Assembly: GCF_027244095.1 (NCBI RefSeq)
Contig: NC_069657.1
Span: forward strand, 148,424,857-148,488,856
Direction of reading: 5' to 3'
Source: Hemicordylus capensis
Taxonomy: Eukaryota > Chordata > Lepidosauria > Squamata > Cordylidae
DNA length: 64,000 nt
Shown: positions 31,164-42,589 of the stretch, piece by piece
Numbering within the stretch: the stretch's first letter is position 1
Layout of the letters: each line of letters begins with the position of its first letter
Program-made: the position numbers and the translations under genes
The notes under the pieces: generated by a model
Seen by the model: the letters and a program-made list of their open reading frames with translations, nothing else
Database searches by the model: none
What the model was told of the DNA's origin: nothing

Positions 31164-34100
31164 TAGCAGCTGATGTTGCCGTGCGGGAAAAGAAAATCCG
31201 AAGCTGCAAAGACAGAATTACAATGGGAACGTGGAACGTAAGCATGAATACGGGAAAGCTCGACACAGTGAAAGATTAAATGAATCAACTACAGATTGAC
31301 ATCTTGGGTATCAGTGAATTAAAATGGACTGAAATGGGACACTTTCAGTCAGAAAATCATACCATTTACTACTCAGGACATGAAAACCAAAGGAGGAACT
31401 GTGTTGCTTTTATAGTCAGGAAGGATATAGCAATGTCAGTATTTGGGTACAATGCGGTCAGTGACCAACTAATATCAATTAGATTTTTTGGACAACCCTT
31501 TAACATGACAGTTCTTCAAGTCTATGCCCCAATAACTGATGCAGAAGAAGAGGAAGTTGATGAGTTTTATGCTCAAGTTAAGTCTGAAATTTACAGAACA
31601 TGCAAGCAAGATGTGATGCTGGTGGTTGGAGACTGGAATGTCAACGTTGAAAAAGGTAAGGAGAAAACACAGTTGGCCTATATGGCTTAGGAAACAGAAA
31701 TGAAGCAGGAGAACTACTTATTAGTTTCTGCCAAGCCTATGATCTCTTCATTGCTAACACATTCTTCAAACAACCAAAGTGGTGCCTATACACATGGACA
31801 TCACCAGATGGAGTACACAGAAATCAAATTGATTATATTATTGGTGCAACAAGGTGGAAGAGCTCAGTTATAACAGCAAAGACATGGCCGGGAACCAACT
31901 GTGGAACCAATCACAAAATGCTCATGTGCAAGTTCCAAGTCAAGCTAAAGTGGAAGAACAAAGCTATCCAGCTTCCACGATATGATCTTGAGAATGTTCC
32001 CACCATTTTCAAGGAGAACATCAGGAACTGCTTTGAAGTTCTGAACCTCATTGATAGGGAACAGGAGGAACTGTGGAATCAAAGAAGTTGTTAAGGATGA
32101 ATGTGAAAAGAGACTGCCAAAAAACAAGAAACCGAAGAAAGCAAAATGGATGTCAGAATAGATGGTAGAAATTGCCCAGAAGAGGAGAGAAAGTAAAGAA
32201 AGATAAAGACTTCAAGAAGGAACTGAGTAGGGAATTTCAGAAAGCTGTTAGGAGAGAAAAGGAGCAATACTACAATGACATCTGTAAAGACCTTGAGGAT
32301 GGAAATAGACACGGAAAAACAAGGCAAGTTTTCCAAAAGATCTCTGAACTCAGAGGGAGGTTCCAACCTTTTGGAGTTCTTTGAGAGAGTCAACAAGTGT
32401 GTGGATAAGGGTGATCCAGTTGACATAGTATACCTGAACTTCCAAAAAGCTTTTGACAAAGTTCCTCATCAAAGACTCCTGAGAAAACTTAGCAGTCATG
32501 GGATAAGGGGACATGTACATATGTGGATTGCTAACTGGTTGAAAGACAGGAAACAGAGGGTAGGTATAAATGGAGAGTTTTCACAATGGAGGGAAGTAAG
32601 AAGTGTGGACCCCCAGGGATCTGTACTGGGACCAGTGCTTTTTAATTTATTCATAAATGATCTAGAAGTAGGGGTAAGAAGCGAGGTGGCCAAATTTGCA
32701 GATGATACCAAACTCTTTCGGGTAGAGTGATTGTGAGGAGCTCCAAAAGGATCTCTCCAAACTGGAGGAGTGGGCAGATTGTGAGGAGTTCCAAAAGGAT
32801 CTCTCCAAACTGAGGGAGTGGGTGACAAAATGGTAAATGCACTTCAGTGTTGGCAAGTGTAAAGTGATGCACACTTTTTTGGGGACGAAAAACCCCAACT
32901 TCAAGTATACACTGATCGGATCTGAACTGTCAGTGACTGATCAAGAGAGGGATCTTGGGGTCGTGGTGGACAGCCCGTTGAAAGTGTCGACTCAATGTGC
33001 AGCAGCTGTGAAAAAGGCCAATTCCATGCTAGCGATCATTAGGAAAGGGATTGAAAATAAAACTGTTAATATTATAATGCCCTTATACAAAACTATGATG
33101 CAGCCACACCTGGAGTACTGCATACAGTTCTGGTCACCACATCTAAAAAAGGACATTGTAGAACTGGAAAAGGTGCAGAAGAGGGCAACCAAGATGATCA
33201 GGGGCCTAGAGCACCTTTCTTATGAGGCAAGGCTACAACACCCGGGGCTATTTAGTTTAGAAAAAAGGCGACTGCGGGGACACATGTTAGAGGTCTATAA
33301 AATCATGCTCGGAGTGGAGAAAGTGGATAGAGAGAAATTCTTCTAGTTGCTGTTATCAAGGCCATCTCTGTGGGTTATCCTCGTCAGGTGCTCCAGGGAC
33401 AGGACTTAAGCTAATTAACTGAAGAAAGACCCGGGCTGAGGAGGATGACCCCGCCCAGTTCTTTAAGTCCTGTGTAGCTCCAGGCAGGCTTCCTTATCTC
33501 TCCGATTCTTCAGCGTTTCTTCCAAGCTTTCTCTCTGTTTGCATTTCTACTCCTGCCTTTTGGCCCCCATTGCCTTTCTTCTTCTCTTTCTACTACCAAA
33601 AAAAAAGGTCTTTTGCTCTCCGCTTTCTGTCCTCCCTCCTCTCCCTCCTCCTCCCCCCCCCACCTGCACGGAGCGGCCAGGAACGAGTCTTCACGTCTGC
33701 GTTCTGGCCAGCAGAGCAAAGGACACCTTCCCCAGTGGCACCAGAGCACCCGGCTCGCCGCTCCCGCCTGTGCCCTTGCCGGCTACTGGAGAGTCGTCCA
33801 GCAGGGCGCCATTGGACCTGGGCGAGACGGTGGAGTCCCTCCTTCCCCGGGTCCTTCGCAGCAGGGCTATCCCGCAGCTCCCAGTGGCCATCCCTCCGCC
33901 ACCACAGCGCAGCACCTCCTCAACGAGGCCCGGCATGGAAGCGGGCACCTCCGCCCAAACCCAGGATTGTGGCCGCGCCGAGAAGAGCGCCAGAACTCCA
34001 GAGGCTCTGGAGGAGGCTCCTGCTGCCCCAGCCACACAAACCTTGGTGAACTCTGCCCAAGCGGGGGGTCCTCGTCCCTCTGGTTCATTACCACCTAATC

Positions 34101-35912
34101 ATCCTGCCACAATGCCCCCAGAATGGCAGGCATGGATTAAGAACGCCATGGTAGACACTGTCCTACAACTGCACCCCGCCAAGCACAAAAAGCGCTCCAA
34201 TAAGCGTGAACGCGACTCTTCCTTTTTGGAGGACTCCTTGGAGCCTAGCTCTCATTCACCCTCTCCCAAAAAGGCAAAAAAGAAAAGGAAGCATTCTTGC
34301 AAAAAAGCCAAGGTCCCTCCCAGTCAGGCCACCAGGGCATCTCCTCAGATCTTTCTGACCATGACTCTGGGGATCCCAACCCTTTGAGAAAGAGGCCAGT
34401 TTTTCCACTTCAGTATGCTAACCCTAGGGCCTCTGGAGTGGATTGTGATCTGGAGGAGGCCAATGCAGGGTCTGGAGAAGAGGGACAGACTCCAGCTGCC
34501 CCTGTAGATAAGGAGGGTGGTGAATGGTCTGGGGGTGAGGGGCATGAACCTGCCAGCACGTCCCAACGTGCTGTAACGGTTTGTACCTGAGGACTTCAAT
34601 CTACTAATGACCAAAATCCTAACCACTATTGGTCTTCAGTCCAAAATTCAAACGGTCTCGACCCCCACCTCCAAGGGTGATATGGTCTTCCCCAAGGCGA
34701 GACCCAAAAATATGCTTCTCCCCTTACCTGAATGCTTTACAGAAAATATCAAGGAGGATTGGGCCCTGCCTGCCCTAGTGCGCAAGCCTATGGTGGCAGC
34801 AGCCCATTTTTATTCTCTCCAACAGGAACCAGCAGCCCTACTAAAGATGCCCAACACGGATGCGCCTGTGGCACAACTGGTGTCGAATTCTTTGCTCCCT
34901 CGAGATGGGGAGGTCTCCCTTAAGGACCTATCTGACAAAAAGGCCGAGCTGGCATTCAGGCGTGTGCATGACAACTCCTCATTTGCCACAAGACCCTCAG
35001 TGGCCGCATCTATGGCAGCTAGAACCAGCCTGCTATGGCTCGATGACCGTCTCAACGACACCCCTACTGACCCAGCACTCCTTAAACAGCAGCTGATTAA
35101 ACTACAGAAAGCCCAGGCCTTTGTGTCGGATGCCACTCTCGACGCGATAAAATTTTCTTCCAGAGCATCTGCTACGTCAGTTGTGGAAAGGAGACACCTT
35201 TGGCTCAAGAGCTGGCAGGCCGACGTCACCTCAAAGACCAACCTGACCTCGGTCCCCTATGATGCTACCAAACTCTTCGGGGAAACTGCCCTCAAGGAAG
35301 TCCTTGTAGTATCAGCCGATAAGCGCAAGACCATGCCCTCTGCTCCTCGGAAGCAAGAAAAGCCAGCCTTTATGAAACCCTTTCAGACCTTTCTAGCCTC
35401 CCGCCCCTCCTTCAGAGGACACGACAGAGATTTCAGACCTAAGGGCCACCTGGAACTGACAACGTTTCTCTCCCAGGAACCCAGGGAACAGGCAAACTAA
35501 CTCCCAAACTAAGCCTCCAAAACAACAGTTCTGACTCGGGAGGGGCGCGTCTGGGGGGCCACCTCTCCGACTTCTTCCACGCTTGGGAGCAATCCACCTC
35601 AGACAGATGGGTCCTCGACCTTATCCAGCACGGTTACAGGATAGAACTAAACGGCTCCCCACCACCACCAGATTCCTCCCAACTCCACGTTCAAATTCTA
35701 CTTCCAAACACTCCAGGTTGGCTTAGGCCATCCAACACCTATTAGACATCGGAGTGGTGGAGTTGGTCCCTCGAGACCAGGTGGGGAAGGGCGTTTATTC
35801 TATTCTGTTCACCGTCCCAAAGAAGGACAGCTCCACCAGAGCGGTGCTGGACTTGAAATATGTAAACAAGTGGGTACGATACAGCAAATTCCGGGTGGAG
35901 TCCCTCAGAGCC

Positions 35913-36349
35913 TGTTGGAGATGAACTTCCAGTGCATTGACCTTTTGCACCAACTGTCCTAATGACCACTAGGGGCATTGGGAGTAGAGACAGTGAGTCA
36001 GGCTCTCCCTATCTGTCCCTACTCTATGACCTCTGAACTGACTCTGCAGCACTTCCTGTGCTGAGTCACAATCCTTCCTTTCCTCCTAGAGAGCAGATGG
36101 AAACATCTCTCTCTCTCCTTACCTATCCACTATGTAGTCCTTTAGATTAGAGATAGGTCTTTCCTATCTAAGTGTATTTAACCAATAAATATTTAGTGTT
36201 TAGTCATACAAGGATCTCCATGTCTTTTCTTTAAATAGCTGCAATATCCGAACCATCCTCTGCTACCTACTCTGTAACTGGAGTGTGTGCTCATTCCTTA
36301 GCGCTCTGCTGTTTTACCTATTGTGGGTAAAAATCAACAACCTCTAACA
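35913..36349 (+). mobile_element. Solo LTR inserted in the DIRS element
   Basis: A 437-bp unit starts TGTTGG and ends CTAACA. It is bounded by an exact 5-bp duplication, GAGCC (35908-35912 and 36350-36354). It holds a poly(A) signal AATAAA at 36184-36189. No internal retroviral genes remain, so this is the product of LTR-LTR recombination. It is the youngest layer of the nest. The family (retrovirus or Ty3-like) cannot be told from the LTR alone. Confidence 0.85.
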
Positions 36350-38921
36350 GAGCCATCATGGAGTCCCTGCTACCAGGAGACCTGCTCTCATCAGTGGACC
36401 TGAAGGAGGCCTACCTCCATATCCCAATCCACCAGGACAGCAGGCAGCTCCTCCGTTTCAAGTATGTGGGAGTGGACTATCAATACTCCGCCCTCTCATC
36501 TGCCCCGAGGGTGTTTACCAAGGTCCTGGCTCCTCTGATGGCCTTTCTCCACCTTCAGGGGATCTGAGTCTTTGCCTACATAGACGACCTGCTCCTGCAA
36601 TCTCGCTCCCAAGAGTCCGCGACCTCAGACCTCTGGACCACGCTCCGCACTCTAAGACACCATGGCTTTATTATCAACATTGAGAAAAGCCAGTTAAATC
36701 CCTCCAACCAGCTTCGTCATCTGGGAGTCATAATTGACACCCACTAGGGTCGCCTTTTCCTTCCCCAGGACCGATTCCTCCTCCTAGATCGGGGAGATCT
36801 AGCAGGCCCTGGCCTCACCCATGGTTCCTCTGATGTCTCTCGCACGGATCCTAAGCCTGATGGTCGCCACCCTCGAATCTGTACCTTGGGCGTGATTCCA
36901 TCTCAGAGACCTTCAGTGGCTTCTTCTGCCCTACCAGTCAGCTATCTCCCTGAAACAGCACCTCTTACTCACCCTGCCCCCTCGAGTGAGACACTTTCTC
37001 CAGTGGTGGCTTTTTCCACTGAATGTCCTCAGGAAAGTGATTCTCGGAATTTCCAAGACTCATTGTCACCACGGATGCCAGTGCCAGGGGCTGGGGGGCC
37101 CACTGCCTCCAACACTCAGTCCAGGGGAAATGGTCCCAGGCAGAGAAGAAGCACTCCATCAACTGGCTAGAACTGCGAGCCATTCCCCTGGCTCTTCTCA
37201 GTCTACACTCCACTATCCAGGGGAGAGACATCCTCATAAAGATGGACAACACGACAGCCAAGGCCCATGTGAACAAGCAGGGGGGCACCTGCTCCAAGTC
37301 CCTGCACCAGGAAGCGACCCTGTTGCTCTCATTGGCGGAGGAGCACCTTCCGTCCATCACGGCGCATCACGTAAAAGGAGACCTGAACACCCTAGCGGAC
37401 TGGCTCAGTTGGGAGGACCTTCTCCAGGTGAATGGTCGCTGCATCCTCATGTTTTCGATCAATTGGCACGCAGGTGGGGGGAACCAGTGGTGGATCTCTT
37501 TGCGTCCCCCCTCAACACGAAGCTGCCAAGGTTCTTCTCATGGTTCCCATGCCCGACGGCAGAAGACACCGATGCCCTATCAGCAAACTGGCCAGCAGGC
37601 CTCCTCTACGCATTTCCACCAATTCCGCTCCTAGCCCGCGTCCTACGCCGCGCCAGGACCCTACAAGCTGAGGTGATTCTGGTGGCTCCTCACTGGCCGA
37701 GACGCCATTGGTTCACCGAACTGCTTCGTCTCAGCATCGCAGAACCCTGGCCACTCCCAGTGTCTCAGGACTTCCTCTTGCAGGGACCAGTGAACCACCT
37801 GAATCTCAGCTGGTTTCAGCTAGCTGTGTGGAGACTGAGTGGCGGATCCTAGAGAATCAGGGCCTCCCGCACAATGTCGCCTCCACTATTCTAGCATCGC
37901 GCAGGGACTTCACCAACAGAATCTATCAATGCACGTGGAGAGCCTTCCTTCGCTGGTCAGCACACCATTGCATTAGCAAGGGAAAGGCTACCATGACACA
38001 TCTTCTGCAGTTCCTCCAGGAGGGCCTGGATAAGGGCCTCAAGCCCAACACCTTGAAAAGGCAGGCTGCTTCGCTCACTGGCCTAATCTCTGGACAGTCT
38101 CACTCTATGCAGCCTATTCATCCTCTGCGCAAGCGTTTTCTCCAAGGGGCTACGTTGCTATCGCCACCTACCTCACATTTCCCCTCATGGCACCTCCACA
38201 CAGTCCTTCGGACACTCCAACTAGCACCTTTTGAACCACTCAAGTCTATCTCACTAAAGCTGCTGTCCTTCAAACTGGCCTTCCTGGTAGCCGTCACCTC
38301 CGCTAGGAAGGTGTCTGAACTCCAAGCCTTATCAGTTCACAGATCATTCTGCGTGTTCTCTGAGGACTCAGTCAGACTGATTCCAGACCCCTTCTTCAGA
38401 CCCAAGGTCCTATCTCAGTCCCATCTGTCACAAGACATATTCCTGCCGACCTTCTGTGCACACCCAGTACATGCTCAGGAAAAATTATGGCATAAACTGG
38501 AAGTCAGGCGCTGTCTGAAGACCTACATCAAGAGGACAGCCTCCTTTCGCAAATCGGATTCTATGTTCATCTCCTATCTTCCCACTTTGATGGGAGAACC
38601 GGTCAATTCTGCCACCATCGCCAGGTGGATTAGGGCATGTATTGCAACGGCTCATGAAGCCCAGAAACTGAGGCCACCAACCAGGATTACTACCCATTCC
38701 ACCAGAGCAGCGGCTACCTCTGCTGCGTTTTCTACTAACGCTCCCCTACTAGAAATCTGCAAGGCAGCCACATGGAGGAACCCATCCATCTTCACACGGC
38801 ACTATAAATTGGACATTTTTGCCTCTGCCCAGGCAGCCTTTGGCAGACGTGTCCTTCAGAGCATACTCCCCCGGGAATAGTCTGAGAGCAGCCCATCCAT
38901 GAGTTGTACAGCTTTGGTATG

Positions 38922-39015
38922 TCCCACAGAGATGGCCTTGATAGCAGCAACTAGAACGGAGCATTGGTTACTCACTGTGAAGGCTTCTTCTGGTTGCTGC
39001 TGTCAAGGCCATCTC
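38922..39015. repeat. Internal complementary region of the DIRS element
   Basis: Its left half (CCACAGAGATGGCCTTGATA ... AACTAGAA) is the reverse complement of the element's first bases at 33341 onward. Its right half (CGGAGCATTGGTTACTCAC ... GGCCATCTC) is the reverse complement of the element's last bases near 39260-39317. The two halves meet exactly where the two element ends would join in a circle, as known for DIRS1. Confidence 0.85.
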
Positions 39016-41609
39016 GGCCCTCCCGTTCTGCTCTCGGCTACACTCTGGGGAGTCCCTCCTGGGGCTATACGCCTCCTACTTACTGCTTTTGCCTTTTTTC
39101 CTATACTGTACACTTATTCTTCTGTATTGTTGAGCTTCTCTTCTGCTCAGGACTTGACTTGTAAGAACTGGGCGGGGTCATCCTCCTCAACCCGGGTCTT
39201 TCTTCAGTTAATTAGCTTAAGTCCTGCCCCTGGAGCACGTGACAAGGATAACCCACAGAGATGGCCTTGACAGCAGCAACCAGAAGAAGCCTTCACAGTG
39301 AGTAACCAATGCTCCGTTTTCCCTCTCACATAGCACTACAACCAGGGGTCATCCCATGAAATTGATTGCTGGGAAATCTAGGACCAACAAACGGAAGTAC
39401 TTTTTCACACAAAGCATAATCAACTTGTGGAATTCTCTGCCACAAGATGTGGTGACAGCCAACAACCTGGATGGCTTTAAGAGGGGCTTGGATAACTTCA
39501 TGGAGGAGAGGTCTATCAACGGCTACTAGTCGGAGGGCTGTAGGCCACCTCCAGCCTCAAAGGCAGGATGCCTCTGAGTACCAGTTGCAGGAGAATAACA
39601 GCAGGAGAGAGGGCATACCCTCAACTCTTGCTGTAGGCTTCCAGTGGCATCTGTTGGGCCACTGTGTGAAACAGGATGCTGGACTAGATGGGCCTTGGGC
39701 CCAATCCAGCAGGGCTGTTCATATGTTCTTAACCTCAAATTGGTATGTTAAGGGATGCCAGATAGTAACTCATTCAGAGAAGATCAAACAGAGATGGAAG
39801 GAGTATACTGAAAATCTGTACAGCAGGGACATCAACATCCAAAATACTCTAGAAGATATTCCCTACTTGCAAGAACCTCTAGTATGGGAAGAAGAAGTTA
39901 GATCAGCACTCTGGTCATTACCAAGTCAGAAGGCTACAGGAATTGATGGAATAGCTACAGAAATATGGCAGTCAACAGAAGAAGAATCAATCAAGGCTCT
40001 AACCAAACTATGCCAGCATATCAGGAGAACGACACAGATTGGAAGAGGTCAGTCTACATACCCATACCAAAGAAAGGAGACTTAACAGATTGCATAAGCC
40101 ATCACACAATATCCTTAATTTCACATGCTATCAAAATAATGCTCAGGATCATCCAACACAGATTAGAGCCCTACATGGAAAGGAAAATGCAGGATGTTCA
40201 AGCTGGTTTCAGAAAAGGCCGAGGAACAAGAGACATCATTACTGATGCATGCTGGATAATTGAGAAAGCCAAAGAATACCAGAAAGAATATGTGCTTTAT
40301 TGACTAGAGAAAAGCCTTCAATTGTGTCAACCATGTCAAGTTGTGGGATATCCTTAGGAAAATGGGCGTCCCAGAACATCTCATTGTTCTCATGAAAAAC
40401 CTATACACAGGACAGGAAGCTACAGTCCAGACAGAACATGGTGAAACAGACTGGTTCCAGATCGGCAAAGGAGTAAGGCAATGCTGTCTACTTTCTCCTT
40501 CTCTATTCAATTTATATGCTGAACATATACTGAGAGAAGCTGGATTGGAAGAAGATGAGCGTGGTTTTAAAGTTGGAGGAAGAAATGTCAATAACCTGTG
40601 CTACGCTGATGACACACTCTGATAGCTGAGAATGTGGATGATCTGCAAGCTCTAGTAATGAAAGTCAAGGAGCACAGTGAAAAAACGGGACTACAATTAA
40701 ATGTAAAGAAGACTAAACTAATGACAACAAGTACAGCAACCAGCCTCAGAATTGATAATGAAGACATTGAAGTGATGGATAGCTTCTGCCTTTTAGGATC
40801 GACCGTCAACAGTAAAAGATCCAGCAGTCAAGAAATACGCTGCAGACTAGCACTTGGTAGGGTTGCAATGAAGGCTTTGGAAAGGATATTTAGATGCCGT
40901 GATGTGTCTACACCTACAAAGATCAGAATCGTTCGGACAATGGTTTTCCCCATGACACTCTATGGATGTGAAAGCTGGACTTTGAAGAAGCAAGATAGAA
41001 AAAGCATTGACGCTTTCCAACTTTGGTGCTGGAGAAGACTTTTGAGGATACCATGGGCAGCCAGGAAAACAAACAGATAGATCATAGAACAAATCAATCC
41101 AGAATTTTCACTCGAGGCACAAATGAAAAGGCTCAAACTATCATACTTCAGACACATTGTGCAAAGACCCAGTTCTCTTGAGAAGTCTATAATGCTGGGG
41201 AAAGTTGAAGGAAAGAGAAGAGGACGGCTAGAAGCAAGGTGGATAGACTCGATTATGACAGCAAAGAATGCACCACTGAGAGACCTTAAAGGCCAAATTG
41301 AAGACAGATCATCCTGGAGAGAATCTATCTATGTGCTCGCTAAGAGTCGACACCGACTTGATGGCACTTAATCAATCAGAGTAGCGAGCTTCCCCGGGGA
41401 TTATTCCCAAGCATAGGAGATCCATTTTCTTGGTCAGGCTGGCATGTTCAGCTTGCTTAATTTACTTCAGACTGTTGTGAAGGCAGAGTGAGCTATACAT
41501 TGTAAGGTGCCTTTTTAACAATTTATTTTATTTTTATATGTCATCATTATTTTAACCCTAGCCTTTTTCTGAAAAGCTCAGGGTAGCATCATGTTCCCCT
41601 CTCTGCCAC

Positions 41610-41755
41610 CGCCACATTTTATTCTCACAACAACCCTGTTTGGTACCTTAGACTGATGGTGGCCGGACCAAGGTGGGAGAAGTAAGCTTTGTGGCTGAGC
41701 AGGGATTTGAATGTGAGTCTCTGCTGTAAAAGTCCAGTACACTACACTGACTCTT
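41610..41755 (-). repeat. tRNA-derived SINE fragment, antisense
   Basis: TCTCACAACAACCCTG, GGTACCTTAGACTGA and GCAGGGATTTGAATGTGAG are the reverse complement of the tail and B-box parts of the SINE type at 30938-31163. The copy is diverged. Confidence 0.55.
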
Positions 41756-41777
41756 GCTATAAGAACAAATAAGAACA

Positions 41778-42556
41778 GAGATGATTATTTCAATTTCCCA
41801 CCTTCTCAAACTTGAATATAGGAGTGCTTTTTATCAGCTTTGGTTGATATGTCAGCTACACCCATTTCTAGAGATAAATGACCTTAAAACAGTAGTACGT
41901 ATGCTGGTGACTTCCAGGCTTGACTACTGTAATGCACTCTACTCAGGGCTGTCTTTGTACATAGTTCAGAAACTACAACTGGTACAGAATGCAGCAGCCA
42001 GGTTGGTCTCTGTAACAACTCAAAGAAACCATATAACACCAGTTCTAAAAGAATTGCACTGGGTGCAGATATGTTCCAGAGCAAGATACAAAGTGCTGGG
42101 TATTAACGTTAAACCTTGAATGGCTTAGGTCCAGGGTACTTAAGAGACTGCCTTCTTTGTCATTAACCCTGCCGCCTATTAAGATCATCTGGGGAGGTCT
42201 GGTTACGGTTGCTGCCAGCTCATCTGGTGGCGACTCAGAACCAGGCCTTCTTTGTGGCTGCCCCAGGGTTTTGAAATGCACTCCTTGTCAAAATAAAAGC
42301 TTCTCCATCTCTGATTGCTTTTTAAAAGACCCTTAAGACACACCTGTTTTCTCAGGCTTTTAATTAAAATGAATTTTGAACTGTTTAATTGTTTTTATCC
42401 TGGGAAATTATTTTGTTTCACTCTGTGAATTGTTTTTAATTGTTTTTTATTCTGTGGAAGTGTTTTGTTTGTTTTTGTTTTTATATTGTAATTTGGATTG
42501 TATACACCACCTAGAGATGTATATATCAGGCAGTATAGAAATATGATAGATAGATA
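41778..42556 (+). mobile_element. L2-clade LINE 3' part
   Basis: One frame reads VRMLVTSRLDYCNALYSGL, KLQLVQNAAARLV, TPVLKELHW and ICSRARYKVL, the C-terminal RT region of L2. A further stretch encodes residues of the RAFF.AAPxLWN type. It ends in an L2-like 3' UTR (CACCACCTAGAGATG...GGCAGTATAGAAATATGATAG) and a GATA tail. It is 5' truncated and frame-broken. Confidence 0.8.
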
Positions 42557-42557
42557 G

Positions 42558-42587
42558 ATGAATGAATGAATGAATGAATGAATGAAG
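42558..42587. repeat. (ATGA)n microsatellite
   Basis: About seven ATGA units follow the L2 tail. Confidence 0.85.
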
Positions 42588-42589
42588 GG

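Larger units (their letters stand above)
33341..39318 (+). mobile_element. DIRS-type tyrosine-recombinase retroelement (fossil)
   Basis: This is a DIRS1-like element of about 6 kb inside the CR1 LINE. Parts in order are a left terminal repeat (33341 to about 33463), a gag-like region rich in Pro/Ser/Lys (about 33.5-35.5 kb), a reverse transcriptase and RNase H region (about 35.5-37.8 kb; SVDLKEAYLHIPIHQ is visible), a tyrosine recombinase region (about 37.7-38.88 kb; SARKVSEL, THSTRAAAT and FTRHYKLD carry the R, H-x-x-R and Y signature), an internal complementary region (38922-39015) and an inverted right terminal repeat (about 39161-39318). It is a broken copy with a handful of interruptions plus one solo LTR insertion. 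The recombinase region looks whole. The long open stretches suggest it is fairly young, and it must be younger than the CR1 and BovB around it. Confidence 0.9.
32370..39730 (+). mobile_element. CR1-clade LINE, 5' truncated, split by a DIRS element
   Basis: The left part (32370-33340) encodes RT motifs: [60 protein letters not shown] and RRATKMIRG-type residues, then GLFSLEKRRLRGHMLEVYKI. The right part (39320-39730) continues with NKRKYFFTQ-like residues, NLWNSLPQDVVTANNLDGFK and EERSINGY. It ends in a 3' UTR with GGACTAGATGGGCC and CATATGTTCTT. AACCT flanks it (32365-32369, 39731-39735). Without the DIRS element it is about 1.4 kb. A 45-bp tandem duplication lies at about 32731-32822. Confidence 0.88.
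30590..41372 (+). mobile_element. BovB (RTE-clade) LINE, near full length, interrupted by insertions
   Basis: After removing the two insertions (30938-31163 and 32370-39730), about 3.2 kb remains, the usual full length of BovB. The 5' region reads TGATGGGCCTCCCAGGTTGG. Then comes an apurinic-type endonuclease: IDILGISELKWTEMGH, VLQVYAPITDAEEEEV and VVGDWNVNVEKG at 31280-31690. The RT and C-terminal parts follow after the CR1: SEKIKQRWKEYTENLYSRD, SVYIPIPKKGD, QAGFRKGRGTRD, NNLCYADDTL and YGCESWTLKKQDRKSIDAFQ. The end is AAGAGTCGACACCGACTTGA. The frame is broken in several places, including by stops and shifts, so it is not active. Its tail is the same as that of the Sauria SINEs. Confidence 0.9.

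Noticed and set aside
33539-35500. Long open frames that could be taken for a novel host gene
   Set aside because: They lie between the DIRS terminal repeat and its reverse-transcriptase region, where DIRS elements carry their gag-like part.
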